This document shows positions 1 through 8,855 of a stretch of 64,000 nucleotides of DNA, in pieces (positions within the stretch are counted from its first letter, which is position 1; each line of letters begins with the position of its first letter). The stretch is from Methylobacterium terrae (GTDB taxonomy: Bacteria > Pseudomonadota > Alphaproteobacteria > Rhizobiales > Beijerinckiaceae). The notes under the pieces are model-generated. The model had not been told where the DNA came from. It made no database searches and saw only the letters and a list, made by a program, of their open reading frames with translations. Made by a program: the position numbers and the translations under genes. The stretch covers positions 4,768,501 through 4,832,500 of the forward strand of contig NZ_CP029553.1 of the NCBI RefSeq assembly GCF_003173755.1, given 5' to 3'.

Positions 1-785
1 GACGCCTCGAGGGTCTGGTGCAGGCGCCGGGCGCGGCGGCGGACCTTGAGGCCGCCGGGCAGGACGCCCTCCATCCGCAGGCCCCGGGCGATGCAGGCGA
101 GCATCGCGTCGCGGATCGCGTCGAGCCCGGCATCGATCGCCGCGTCGGAGCGCAAGGCGCGCTCGTTCTCCCGCTGCACCTGCGCGACCGTCAGCCCGGT
201 CGCGGCGCAGATCGTCAGGAGTTCGGCGCCGCTCGTGAAGGGGTAGGGCACGGCGACGGCGTCGATGCCGTCATTCACCGCCTCGCCCTCGCTCTCGACG
301 AAGCCGCCGCCGACCGAGTAGCACACCACCTCGTCGAGGATCGCGCCATCCCCGTCATGGGCCCGGAAGCGCATGCCGTTGGTGTGGCGCGGCAGCAGCT
401 CCTTGAAGTTGAAGACGAGGTCACGATCGGGCGCGAAGGCGACGCCCGGCAGGCCGGTCTCGCCCGTCTCGGCCAGCGCCCGGGTGTAATCCTCGACCCG
501 GTCCGGATCGATGGTCGCCGGGTCGTGCCCGAGGAGCCCGAGGGCGATCGCCACGTCGGTGCCGTGGCCCCGCCCCGTCCAGGCCAGCGAGCCGAAGATC
601 TCGGCGCTCACCCGGGTCACGGTCCCGGCCCCGTCCTGCCCGGCCCCGTCCTGCCCGGCCCCGTCCTGCGCCGCGCCCCGGGCCGCGACCCGCTCGCGGA
701 AGCGGCGCGCCGCCACCATCGGGCCGATCGTGTGCGAACTCGACGGCCCGATGCCGATCTTGAACAGATCGAAGGCGCTGATCAT
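1..785 (-). CDS. sdaA: L-serine dehydratase (L-serine ammonia-lyase), 3' end beyond window
   Basis: Deaminates L-serine to pyruvate and ammonia; family members are cytosolic [4Fe-4S] enzymes. The first 261 codons are present. They open with the family's GPSSSHTIGP-type motif near residues 13-22, followed by beta-domain and alpha-domain sequence. The C-terminal part with the remaining cluster cysteines lies left of the window. The ATG overlaps the soxG stop as ATGA, so translation is probably coupled and the gene is the last one seen in the sox operon. In context it drains the serine made from sarcosine-derived glycine and methylene-THF by GlyA. An insertion near residues 39-53 is built from three 15-bp repeats (626-670) encoding GAGQD units and looks like slippage in a surface loop. 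Confidence 0.9.
   Translation of the reverse strand, partial: MISAFDLFKIGIGPSSSHTIGPMVAARRFRERVAARGAAQDGAGQDGAGQDGAGTVTRVSAEIFGSLAWTGRGHGTDVAIALGLLGHDPATIDPDRVEDYTRALAETGETGLPGVAFAPDRDLVFNFKELLPRHTNGMRFRAHDGDGAILDEVVCYSVGGGFVESEGEAVNDGIDAVAVPYPFTSGAELLTICAATGLTVAQVQRENERALRSDAAIDAGLDAIRDAMLACIARGLRMEGVLPGGLKVRRRARRLHQTLEA
626..670. repeat. Three tandem 15-bp repeats inside sdaA
   Basis: The 15-base unit CGGCCCCGTCCTGCC occurs three times head to tail, with one mismatch in the last base of the third copy. It is in frame and encodes a GAGQD-type pentapeptide repeat in sdaA. Confidence 0.85.
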
Positions 786-1375
786 CGCCTGACGATCCGC
801 TCGGCCGGGCCGGCCCCGAGGGCGGCCTCGGCGAGGAGGCCGTGGACGTAGGTGGCGAAGGAGCGCCAGCACTCGACCCGGTAGCGCGGCTCCGAGCCCG
901 GGCGCCGGATCAGGACGATCTCGGCCTTGCCCAGCAGCGTGCGGGTCGCCGCACCCGGCGGGAAGGCGGCCTCGCCGAGGTCGAGCGGGCAGCCGGCATT
1001 GAGGGCGACCGCCGCCAGCGGGCCGCTCACGTCGATGCCGACGTTGCGGTGCGAGACGTCGACGATCGCGTGCGCCCGCTCGCCGAGGTCGGCCGCGACG
1101 GCCGAGGGCAAGTGGTCGGCCTCCGCCTCGTCGCAGCCGATCAGCCACTCGTCGGGCCCGAGGCGGGCGATCCAGCGCCGGTCGTCGCCGGCAACCGAGT
1201 TGATCGGCCCGTCGAGGGGCAGGCCCGCCGCCGAGGCGATGGGATCGCGGACGCGAAGCGCGAAGCGCGCCTCGGCGCCGGCGGGCTGGATCACGACGCC
1301 GGTGCGGACCGGATCGGCGGCTGTGCTGCGGCCGAGGGGGAGCGCGCGGGCGGTGCGGTAGAGAGCCTCAAGCAT
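782..1375 (-). CDS. soxG: Sarcosine oxidase gamma subunit SoxG
   Basis: This 197-residue protein is the gamma subunit of heterotetrameric sarcosine oxidase (alpha-beta-gamma-delta), which oxidatively demethylates sarcosine to glycine, passing the methyl group to tetrahydrofolate and making hydrogen peroxide. SoxG packs against the folate-binding domain of SoxA. Family features seen are the GPDEWL segment (about residues 61-66) and the DVSHRN segment (about 95-100). The ATG at 1375 overlaps the soxA stop by 8 bases and the 3' end overlaps sdaA by 4, so translation is tightly coupled. An upstream in-frame extension exists but lies within soxA and has no support. Confidence 0.9.
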   Translation of the reverse strand: MLEALYRTARALPLGRSTAADPVRTGVVIQPAGAEARFALRVRDPIASAAGLPLDGPINSVAGDDRRWIARLGPDEWLIGCDEAEADHLPSAVAADLGERAHAIVDVSHRNVGIDVSGPLAAVALNAGCPLDLGEAAFPPGAATRTLLGKAEIVLIRRPGSEPRYRVECWRSFATYVHGLLAEAALGAGPAERIVRR

Positions 1376-4352
1376 GGATGCGCTCGCCTTTGGGATCGAA
1401 GAAGACCGGATCGACGACGGTGACGCGGGCGAAGCCCTCGGGCGTGGTGACGTGGAGGTGCGTGCCCTGGAGCGCGCGGCCATCCGCCACCAGGGCCATG
1501 GCGATGGAGCGGCCGCAATTCGGGCTCCAGTAGCTCGAGGTGACGTGGCCGAGCATCCGCATCGGGATCGGCTGGCCCGGATCGGCGACGATCTGCGCGC
1601 CCTCGTCGAGGACGAGCCTGGAATCATCGGTGACGAGGCCGACGAGCTGCTTGCGGCCGCTCGCCACCACGTCGGGCCGGGCGAGCGAGCGCTTGCCGAC
1701 GAAGTCCTTCTTGGCCTTGGCGATCATGCCCGCCAGGCCGACATCGTCCGGGGTGACCGTGCCGTCGGTCTCCTGGCCGATGATGATGTAGCCCTTCTCG
1801 GCGCGGAGCACGTGCATCGTCTCGGTGCCGTAGGGGGTGATGCCGTGCGGCTGACCCGCCTCCCAGACCGCCTCCCAGACCGCCTTCGCGTGGTCGGACG
1901 GCACGTTGATCTCGAAGCCGAGCTCGCCGGTGAACGAGACCCGGAACAGCCGGGTCGGCACGCCGCAGATCGTGCCGGTCCGCATCGCCATGTGGGGGAA
2001 GGCCTCGGGCGACAGGTCGATCCCGTCGACGAGGGGGGCGATGACCTCGCGCGCCTTCGGTCCCTGGAGGGCGATCACCGCCCATTGCTCGGTGGTCGAG
2101 GTCAGGAAGACCCTGAGGTCCGGCCACTCGGTCTGGAGGTAGTCCTCCATATGGGCGAGCACCCGCGGCGCGCCGCCGGTCGTGGTGGTGACGTGGAAGC
2201 AATCCGGGGCGATCCGGGCGACGACGCCGTCGTCGAGGATGTAGCCGTCCTCCTTCAGCATCAGCCCGTAGCGGCAGCGCCCGACCTCGAGCTTCAGCCA
2301 CGGGTTGATGTAGATGCGGTTCATGAACTCGGCCGCGTCGGGGCCGACCACCTCGATCTTGCCGAGCGTCGAGGCGTCGAAGATGCCCACCCCCTTGCGC
2401 ACCGCCTCGCATTCGCGGGCGACCGCCGCGTGGATGTCCTCGCCGTTCTTCGGGAAGTACCAGGCGCGGCGCCACAGGGCGACGTTCTCGAAGGTCGCGC
2501 CATGCGCTTCCGCCCAGTCGTGGATCGGCGTGGTGCGGATCGGATCGAACAGGGCGTGGCGCGCCGGGCCGACCAGGGTGCCGAAGGTGACCGGGGTGTA
2601 GGGCGGCCGGAAGGTCGTGGTGCCGACGCCCGGCAGCGTCTTGTCGAGCTGCCCGGCGACGATGCCGAGCGCGTTCATGTTCGAGGTCTTGCCCTGGTCG
2701 GTCGCCATGCCGGTCGTGGTGTACCGCTTGACGTGCTCGATCGAGTGGAAGCCCTCGCGCACCGCGAGCTTGATGTCCTTGGCCGTCACGTCGTTCTGAA
2801 AGTCGACGAAGGCCCGCACCTTGCCCGGATCGGCGTCGGTCGGCATGGCGCGCACCGGCTGGAAGCCGGTCGGGGTCGGGCTCGCGGTGAAGGTCCTGCG
2901 CTCGTCCGAGCCGGCCGCCCCGGCGCCGGCGGCGAAGCCCTCCTGGAGGATCGCCGCGAGGTCGTAGGTGCCCTTCGCGGCGCCCGCCGAGCGCTCGGAC
3001 TGGGCCGAGGTGCCGGGCACGAAGGCGTCGATGTCCCAGTCGTAGACGAGCTTGCCGCGGGATTGCGAGAACAGGTGCACCGCCGGCGTCCAGCCGCCCG
3101 ACATGCCGACGCAGTCGCAATCGAGCACGCGGCGCGCCCCGCAGCGCCCGTCCCGGTCGAGGGGAGCGACGATCAGGCCGGTGACGCGCTTGGTGCCCTT
3201 CGCGCCGACCACGGTGTGGCCGGTCAGCACCTCGACGCCGGCGGCCTTGAGGCGCGCCAGCTCCGGGCCGCACTCGGCTTCCGTCCTGAGGTCGACCAGG
3301 GTGACGGCGAGGCCCGCCGCCTCGGCGTCGAGGGCCGCCGCGTAGGCCGAGGCGCCGCTCGTCGCGAAGACGATCCGCCGGCCCGGCGCCACGCCGTAGC
3401 GGTTGACGAAGACCCGCACGCTCTCGGCGAGCATGATGCCGGGCCGGTCGTTGTCGGCGAAGACCAGCGGACGCTCGTGGGAGCCGCCGGCCAGCACCAC
3501 CTCGCCGGCGCGGACCTGCCACAGCCTCTCGCGCGGCGCCGTGCCGGGATTGGGCAGGTGGTCGGTGACCCGCTCGGCGAGCGCGACGTGGTTGTGGTTG
3601 TAGTAGCCGAACGCGGTGGTGCGGGAGAGCAGGACCACGTTCTCGCGGGAATCGAGCTCGGCCAGCGTCGCGCTCAGCCACTCCGCCGCCGGGCGGCCGT
3701 CGATCTCGGCGGTCGCGTCGTGCAGGAGCGAACCGCCGGGCTCCGGCCCCTCGTCGGCGAGGATCACCCGCTTGCCGGTGCGGGCGGCGGCGAGCGCCGC
3801 GGCGAGGCCCGCGGGGCCGGCGCCGACCACCAGCACGTCGCAATGGGCGTGGCGGTTGGCGTAGCGGTCGGGGTCGGCGACGGCCGGCGCCTTGCCGAGG
3901 CCCGCGGCGGCGCGGATGAACGGCTCGTAGACCTTGTCCCAGAACGTCCGGGGCCACATGAAGGTCTTGTAGTAGAAGCCGGCGACGAAGACCGGGGACA
4001 GAAGATCGTTGACCGCCCCGATATCGTGCTCGAGCGAGGGCCAGTGGTTCTGCGACAGGGTCTTGAGGCCGTCGCGCGCCTCGACCACCGAGGCGCGGTT
4101 GTTCGGGTCGATCCGGCCGGGGCCGCGATCGACCGAGAGCAGCGCGCTCGGCTCGTCGGGGCCGTGGCTCAGGATGCCGCGCGGGCGGTGATACTTGAAC
4201 GAGCGCCCGACGAGGTGGATGCCGTTGGCGAGCAGCGCCGAGGCGACGCTGTCGCCGTGGAAGCCCTCGATCGCGCGGCCGTTGAAGGTGAAGCGGACCG
4301 GGCGCGTGCGGTCGATGCGGCCGCCGCGGGACAATCTGAACGGCTGTGCCAT
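1368..4352 (-). CDS. soxA: Sarcosine oxidase alpha subunit SoxA
   Basis: The large 994-residue subunit carries the NAD/FAD-binding and folate domains of heterotetrameric sarcosine oxidase. In order, it has an N-terminal ferredoxin-like segment (residues about 15-100), a Rossmann dinucleotide fold with GAGPAG at 177-182, a pyridine nucleotide-disulfide oxidoreductase region, and a C-terminal GcvT/aminomethyltransferase-like domain over roughly the last 380 residues, which binds tetrahydrofolate and produces 5,10-methylene-THF. The length is normal for the family. The ATG at 4352 shares one base with the soxD stop (TGATG). The order soxBDAG is the usual one in bacteria that degrade sarcosine or glycine betaine. 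Confidence 0.95.
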   Translation of the reverse strand: MAQPFRLSRGGRIDRTRPVRFTFNGRAIEGFHGDSVASALLANGIHLVGRSFKYHRPRGILSHGPDEPSALLSVDRGPGRIDPNNRASVVEARDGLKTLSQNHWPSLEHDIGAVNDLLSPVFVAGFYYKTFMWPRTFWDKVYEPFIRAAAGLGKAPAVADPDRYANRHAHCDVLVVGAGPAGLAAALAAARTGKRVILADEGPEPGGSLLHDATAEIDGRPAAEWLSATLAELDSRENVVLLSRTTAFGYYNHNHVALAERVTDHLPNPGTAPRERLWQVRAGEVVLAGGSHERPLVFADNDRPGIMLAESVRVFVNRYGVAPGRRIVFATSGASAYAAALDAEAAGLAVTLVDLRTEAECGPELARLKAAGVEVLTGHTVVGAKGTKRVTGLIVAPLDRDGRCGARRVLDCDCVGMSGGWTPAVHLFSQSRGKLVYDWDIDAFVPGTSAQSERSAGAAKGTYDLAAILQEGFAAGAGAAGSDERRTFTASPTPTGFQPVRAMPTDADPGKVRAFVDFQNDVTAKDIKLAVREGFHSIEHVKRYTTTGMATDQGKTSNMNALGIVAGQLDKTLPGVGTTTFRPPYTPVTFGTLVGPARHALFDPIRTTPIHDWAEAHGATFENVALWRRAWYFPKNGEDIHAAVARECEAVRKGVGIFDASTLGKIEVVGPDAAEFMNRIYINPWLKLEVGRCRYGLMLKEDGYILDDGVVARIAPDCFHVTTTTGGAPRVLAHMEDYLQTEWPDLRVFLTSTTEQWAVIALQGPKAREVIAPLVDGIDLSPEAFPHMAMRTGTICGVPTRLFRVSFTGELGFEINVPSDHAKAVWEAVWEAGQPHGITPYGTETMHVLRAEKGYIIIGQETDGTVTPDDVGLAGMIAKAKKDFVGKRSLARPDVVASGRKQLVGLVTDDSRLVLDEGAQIVADPGQPIPMRMLGHVTSSYWSPNCGRSIAMALVADGRALQGTHLHVTTPEGFARVTVVDPVFFDPKGERIHA

Positions 4353-4690
4353 CACGCCCTCGCCTCTGCCTGGGTGGAAGTGGACCCGGTCGAAGTGGAC
4401 CCGGTCGAAGTGGACCCGGTCGTCTTGGGCGTCTCGCCCATCTTGTAGGTCTCGAGGAAGCGGTCGCTCACGGTGTCGCGCCGCGCGTTGAACCAGCGGC
4501 CGCAGCCATGGACGTGGTTCCAGCGCTCGGCGTGCACCCCGCGCGGGTTGTCCCGCACGAACAGGTACTCGGCCCATTGCGCGTCGGAGAGCGCCGCCGG
4601 TTCGAGGGGCCGGGCGATGTGGGCCTGTCCGCCGCAGCGGAACTCGGTCTCCGGTCGGTTGCCGCAATAGGGGCAGGCGATCAGCAGCAT
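4352..4690 (-). CDS. soxD: Sarcosine oxidase delta subunit SoxD
   Basis: This small 112-residue zinc subunit of sarcosine oxidase has ligand candidates Cys6 and Cys9 (CPYCG) plus His59 and Cys63 (NHVHGCG), the classical delta-subunit pattern. The body ends near residue 90 (TYKMG). The tail is then extended by three tandem pentapeptides rich in Gly, Ser and Thr, encoded by three 15-bp DNA repeats (4381-4425). It sits between soxB and soxA, with a 31-base gap to soxB and a one-base overlap with soxA. The C-terminal tail is probably disordered and dispensable, which is an inference from its composition. Confidence 0.93.
   Translation of the reverse strand: MLLIACPYCGNRPETEFRCGGQAHIARPLEPAALSDAQWAEYLFVRDNPRGVHAERWNHVHGCGRWFNARRDTVSDRFLETYKMGETPKTTGSTSTGSTSTGSTSTQAEARA
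4381..4425. repeat. Three tandem 15-bp repeats in soxD tail
   Basis: The unit TGGACCCGGTCGAAG occurs at 4381, 4396 and 4411 (the third with a diverged end). It is in frame and encodes the repeated GSTST-like tail of SoxD. Confidence 0.88.
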
Positions 4691-4721
4691 CGGGAGCCTC
4701 GTCGCGTCTGGGTTTGCGGGA

Positions 4722-5975
4722 TCAGTGCGCGACGGCGGCGGCGGCCGCCTCGTCGATGAGCCGTCCGGTGCGGAACCGGTCGAGGGTGAAGGGCGCGTTG
4801 ATCGCGTGCGGGCTGCCCGTCGCCAGGGTGTGCGCGAAGACGTGGCCCGAGCCGGGCGTCGCCTTGAAGCCGCCGGTGCCCCAGCCGCAATTGACGAAGA
4901 GGTTCTCGACCGGGGTCTTGCCGATGATCGGCGAGCGGTCGGGCGTCACGTCGACGATGCCGCCCCAGGAGCGCAGCATCCGCATCCGGGTGAATTGCGG
5001 GAAGACCTCGCAGATCGCGTCGAGGGTGTGGGTGGTGATGTGCAGGCCGCCCTGCTGGCTGTAGGAGGTGTACTGGTCGGTGCCCGCCCCGATCACCAGC
5101 TCGCCCTTGTCCGACTGCGAGATGTAGGCGTGGACCGCGTTCGACATCACCACGCAGGGGAAGACCGGCTTGACCGGCTCCGAGACCAGCGCCTGGAGCG
5201 GGTAGCTCTCGAGCGGCATCTGCACGTCGGCCATCGCCATCACGTTCGAGGTGTGGCCGGCGGCGACGACGCCGATGCGGCCGGCCCCGATATAGCCGCG
5301 GGTGGTCTCGACGCCGATCGCCCCCCCGGAGGCGTCGCGGCGGATGCCCTTCACTTCGCAGTTCTGGATGATGTCGACGCCGCGGGCGTCCGCCCCGCGG
5401 GCATAGCCCCAGGCCACCGCGTCGTGGCGCGCGGTACCGGCCCGGCGCTGGAGCGCACCGCCGAGGACCGGGTAGCGAAGGCTGCCCGAGATGTCGATCG
5501 GCGGACAGAACTCCTTGCATTCCTCCTTGGTCAGCCACTCGTTGTCGATGCCGTTGAGGCGGTTGGCGTAGACGTGGCGCTTGAAGCTTTGTACGTCGTG
5601 CAGGTTGTGGGCGAGCATTAGCACGCCGCGCTGCGAGAACATGACGTTGTAGTTCAGCTCCTGGGACAGGCCCTCCCAGAGCTTCAGCGCGTGCTCGTAG
5701 AGCGCGGCGCTCTCGTCGTAGAGGTAGTTCGACCGGATGATCGTGGTGTTGCGGCCGGTATTGCCGCCGCCGATCCAGCCCTTCTCGAGCACCGCGACGT
5801 TGGTGATGCCGTGCACGGTGGCGAGGTAATAGGCGGTCGCGAGACCGTGACCGCCGCCGCCGACGATCACGACGTCGTAGGCGGGTTTCGGCTGCGGGTC
5901 CCGCCACTGGCGGCCCCAACCCCGGTGCCCCTTGAGGGATTCCGAGAGCAGCGACGAGAGGGAAAATCGGCGCAT
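4722..5975 (-). CDS. soxB: Sarcosine oxidase beta subunit SoxB
   Basis: This 417-residue catalytic subunit oxidises sarcosine at its flavins. It has a DAO-type FAD fold with GGGGHG at residues 39-44. An ARHDAVAW motif places His184 at the position that carries covalent FMN in characterised heterotetrameric enzymes. The C-terminal GWGTGG motif near residue 363 is also typical. The start at 5975 gives the usual N-terminal [10 protein letters not shown] sequence; the longer upstream reading is unsupported. It is the first gene of the leftward soxBDAG-sdaA operon and is divergent from a GlxA/AraC regulator, which probably controls it. Confidence 0.95.
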   Translation of the reverse strand: MRRFSLSSLLSESLKGHRGWGRQWRDPQPKPAYDVVIVGGGGHGLATAYYLATVHGITNVAVLEKGWIGGGNTGRNTTIIRSNYLYDESAALYEHALKLWEGLSQELNYNVMFSQRGVLMLAHNLHDVQSFKRHVYANRLNGIDNEWLTKEECKEFCPPIDISGSLRYPVLGGALQRRAGTARHDAVAWGYARGADARGVDIIQNCEVKGIRRDASGGAIGVETTRGYIGAGRIGVVAAGHTSNVMAMADVQMPLESYPLQALVSEPVKPVFPCVVMSNAVHAYISQSDKGELVIGAGTDQYTSYSQQGGLHITTHTLDAICEVFPQFTRMRMLRSWGGIVDVTPDRSPIIGKTPVENLFVNCGWGTGGFKATPGSGHVFAHTLATGSPHAINAPFTLDRFRTGRLIDEAAAAAVAH

Positions 5976-6217
5976 CGGTCGGCCTCGCTGTGATGAGGGA
6001 TCATCGGGCGGCCTGTCGCACGGGGCTTTCCCGCTGGCGACCGCGAGTTTGGGATTTGCGACTCGGGGTCCGATTGCGGGCGCCACCGGAATCTGGAGGA
6101 GACCGCGGGTTGCCGCAAAGGGAGCACGAAACCGGCTTGCCTCGAAGCCTTCCCTGGAGTCATTCTCGGGTGACGATGCAAGGACGGTCTGGCGATGACG
6201 GTCTGGCGGTGGATCGG
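5976..6217. promoter_or_regulatory. Divergent promoter region between soxB and the AraC/GlxA regulator
   Basis: This 240-base spacer separates two divergent genes and must hold the promoters of the sox operon and its likely activator. I could not define a convincing -35/-10 pair or an operator by eye. Confidence 0.5.
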
Positions 6218-7225
6218 ATGATGACGGCCGGGACGATGGGCCCCGCGACGACGGGCGGTGCCGCCGTGACCGACGAGGTCACCTCCGTCGGGTTCATGCT
6301 CGTCGAGAACTTCTCGATGATCGCGTTCTCCTCGGCGATCGAGCCGCTGCGGCTCGCCAACCGCGCGGCGCGGCGCGACCTCTACCGTTACTCGCTATGG
6401 TCGGAGAACGGAATGCGCTGCACCGCCTCGAACGGCGTCGAGGTCCAGGTGGCGGGCAGCTTCGCCGAGGCGCAGGCCCTCGACCCCGCCCTCGACATGG
6501 CGATCGTCTGCGGCGGCATCGACATCCAGCGCCGGGACCACCGCGCGCTCCAGGCCACCTTGCGCCGGACCTGCATCCGCGGCGGCGCGATCGGCGCCGT
6601 CTGCACCGGCACCTACGTGCTCGCCAAGGCGGGTCTCCTCGACGGCTACCGCGCCACGATCCACTGGGAAAACCAGGCGAGCCTCGCCTCGGAGCATGAC
6701 GGGCTCGAGATCGGCTCCGACCTGTTCGAGATCGACCGCAACCGCTTCACCTGCGCCGGCGGCACCGCGGCGGCCGACATGATGCTGTCCTTGATCGTGC
6801 GCGCTCACGGGGCGGACATCGCGGCGGACGTCGCCGACCAGCTCATCCACCACCGCATCCGCGAATCCGGCGAGCGCCAGCGGATGGACCTGCGGATGCG
6901 CCTCGGCGTGGCCCACCCCAAGCTCCTGCACGTCGTCGGCCTGATGGAGAAGACCTTCGCCGAGCCGCTCGGCAGCCAGGACCTGGCCGAATCGGTCCAC
7001 CTCTCGAAGCGCCAGCTCGAGCGCCTGTTCCTGAAGTATCTCGGCCGGTCACCGGCGAAGCACTACCTGCGCATCCGCCTGGAGCACGCCCGCCACCTGA
7101 TCCGGCAGACCGCGATGCCGCTGCTCTCGATCGCGATCGAGTGCGGCTTCACCTCGGCCTCGCACTTCTCGAAATCCTACGTCGACCATTTCGGTCGGCC
7201 GCCGAGCACCGAGCGGAAGGCGTGA
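6218..7225 (+). CDS. GlxA family (DJ-1/PfpI + AraC HTH) transcriptional regulator, GbdR-like
   Basis: A transcription activator of about 335 residues. The N-terminal half is a DJ-1/PfpI-like class I amidotransferase fold (residues about 25-195, including [11 protein letters not shown] where a nucleophile-elbow cysteine lies). The C-terminal half is an AraC double helix-turn-helix (about 235-330, with [16 protein letters not shown] and [16 protein letters not shown]). This architecture matches GbdR, the glycine betaine/dimethylglycine-responsive activator of pseudomonads. Its divergence from soxBDAG and closeness to a betaine-type ABC transporter support that role, but the effector is inferred. 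Two adjacent ATG codons (6218, 6221) precede the conserved domain; an upstream ATG at 6176 is also in frame. Confidence 0.85.
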   Translation: MMTAGTMGPATTGGAAVTDEVTSVGFMLVENFSMIAFSSAIEPLRLANRAARRDLYRYSLWSENGMRCTASNGVEVQVAGSFAEAQALDPALDMAIVCGGIDIQRRDHRALQATLRRTCIRGGAIGAVCTGTYVLAKAGLLDGYRATIHWENQASLASEHDGLEIGSDLFEIDRNRFTCAGGTAAADMMLSLIVRAHGADIAADVADQLIHHRIRESGERQRMDLRMRLGVAHPKLLHVVGLMEKTFAEPLGSQDLAESVHLSKRQLERLFLKYLGRSPAKHYLRIRLEHARHLIRQTAMPLLSIAIECGFTSASHFSKSYVDHFGRPPSTERKA

Positions 7226-7916
7226 GGGGGCTCTGCCTGAACGGCGGGAGCGGCGGCTGAGAGCATGAACCCTCCCCCCTCTGCGGGGGAGGGTGGCGAG
7301 CGCAGCGAGCCGGGAGAGGGGCAGCGCGACGCTTCAAGACGTGGCGCCCTCCAGAATGGCTCACTCATATCCGGAAGCGGCGTCCCCCCTTTCCGCCCCA
7401 CTCCGTGGGGCATCCCCCGCAGAGGGCAGGGCTGTCCGGGGAAAGGTGTGGCGCGGGTTTTCTCCTCTCCCCGCGGGCGGGGAGAGGGCTGTGTTCCCGT
7501 TCAGGGAGCACAGCAAGCGGAGGCGATAGCCGGAGCGAGGGTGAGGGGGTCTCGACAAGTGAGGCTCCTCCGGAAACACCCCCTCACCCTCGCCCTGCCG
7601 GGCTCCATTCACCCCCGACGAGGGGGGTGAATGCCTCTCCCCGCCCGCGGGGAGAGGGGTCTCCCGCGCCTCTTCCTTTCCCCGGACAGCCCTGCGCAGA
7701 GGGGGGAGGGTTCAGGCGCGGCGGCTGGCGCTCCCGTACTGCGCAACCTGTTGCATCGTGCACTGTGGTACAGTGAGCAACAATCACGCAAATACTTAAA
7801 ATCACAAATAGGCGCATCCGCCTCAAAAACAATTCCGGGCACCGCTTTCGCGGCCCCGGAACGACTCAGGTCCGGTGGCGGCGCCCGAACTGATGCCGGG
7901 CGCGCCCTGTCCCCCG
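7226..7916. repeat. Intergenic composite of inverted repeats (REP/BIME-like)
   Basis: There is no gene in these 691 bases. From about 7265 to 7715 the spacer is a nested set of inverted repeats. A 21-base arm at 7426-7446 recurs inverted at 7675-7695, and GC palindromes of the CCTCTCCCCGCGGGCGGGGAG type lie at 7464-7487 and 7634-7657. Sixteen-base arms occur at 7535-7550 and 7578-7593, with a further pair at 7606-7616 and 7623-7633. From 7750 to 7830 the sequence is markedly AT-richer and non-repetitive. Short apparent reading frames here carry no protein-like signal. Rhizobiales genomes commonly carry dispersed intergenic palindromic elements of this kind. Confidence 0.8.
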
Positions 7917-8756
7917 TTACTTCACCCAGCCATCCACCGTCGCCCGATTGGCCTTGATCCACTTGGCGGCGGTCTCGGACGGCTTGGCGCCCTTCTCCTC
8001 GTTCTCCGCCATCATCGCTTCCTCGTCCTTGATGGTCAGCTTGAACTTCTTGAGGATGCCGTAGACCTCCGGCATGTCCTCCTTCAGCCCCTTGCGGGCG
8101 AGGGTGTTCACGGTCTCGTCATCGCCGAAGATTTTCTTGGGGTCGGCGAGGTACTTCAGCTCGTAGCGCGCGAACATCCAGTGCGGCGTCCAGGTGGTGA
8201 CGACGATGTCCTTCTTCTGGCGGATGGCGTCCTTGAGCGCGCTGGTCATCGTCGCGTCGCTGCCATCGACGAGCTTGACCGGCAGGCCGTAGGCCTTGAT
8301 CGCCGCCTCCGAGGTCTTCATCACGCCGGCGCCGGGATCGATGCCGATGACCTTGCCGTCGACCTCCGCCGACTTGGTCTTCAGGTCCTCGATCGAGTTG
8401 AGCTTTGAATAGGCCGGCACGGCCCAGCCGATCTTGGCCCCGGTGACGTTCGGGCCGATCAGCTCGAGGCGGTTCTTCAGCTTGTCGTAATAGGCGGCCT
8501 GGGTCAGCGGCAGCCAGGCCGCGACGCTCGCATCCGCGTCGCCCGTCGCCACCGCCTGCCACATCGCCGCCGCGGCGAGCGGGATCGCCTTCACCTCGTA
8601 GCCCTTCTCCTCCAGCACCTGCTGGAGGATGGTGGTGGCCGCCACCGCGTCGCTCCACTCGACATAGGCGAGGCGCACCTGCTTGCCGGCCGCCTCGGCG
8701 GGCGTCTGGGCGAAGGCGAGGCAGAGGAGGACACCGAGGGTGGTCGTCGCGCGCAT
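7917..8756 (-). CDS. Glycine betaine/choline-type ABC transporter substrate-binding protein (OpuAC family)
   Basis: A 279-residue periplasmic binding protein of the OpuAC/ProX class. A signal peptide (residues 1-22, ending PAEA) is followed by the mature domain beginning KQVRLAYVEWSD, a usual opening in quaternary-amine binders. Several tryptophans (for example W67 and the TTWTPHWMF segment) could form the aromatic cage that binds trimethylammonium groups in this family. It is the third gene of the leftward ATPase-permease-binding protein set. With the sox genes nearby the likely substrate is glycine betaine, dimethylglycine or sarcosine; this cannot be settled from sequence alone. Confidence 0.88.
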   Translation of the reverse strand: MRATTTLGVLLCLAFAQTPAEAAGKQVRLAYVEWSDAVAATTILQQVLEEKGYEVKAIPLAAAAMWQAVATGDADASVAAWLPLTQAAYYDKLKNRLELIGPNVTGAKIGWAVPAYSKLNSIEDLKTKSAEVDGKVIGIDPGAGVMKTSEAAIKAYGLPVKLVDGSDATMTSALKDAIRQKKDIVVTTWTPHWMFARYELKYLADPKKIFGDDETVNTLARKGLKEDMPEVYGILKKFKLTIKDEEAMMAENEEKGAKPSETAAKWIKANRATVDGWVK

Positions 8757-8855
8757 GGGAGGCCGGTCCGGAGGCTGGTGGGTGGCGGAAGGGTGAGGTC
8801 GTCGGGCGGCGCCCGCAGGGTCGCGGGCGCCGCGAGGGTGGAGCGGATGCCGGGC

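Noticed and set aside
1374..4448. Long plus-strand open frame opposite soxA (over 1000 codons)
   Set aside because: It is the high-GC antisense shadow of soxA; its composition is Arg/Gly/Asp/Val-rich with no domain, and soxA itself is unmistakable.
7265..7832. Several overlapping open frames of 70-120 codons
   Set aside because: They arise from repeat sequence on both strands, have no ribosome-binding sites and no protein-like composition.
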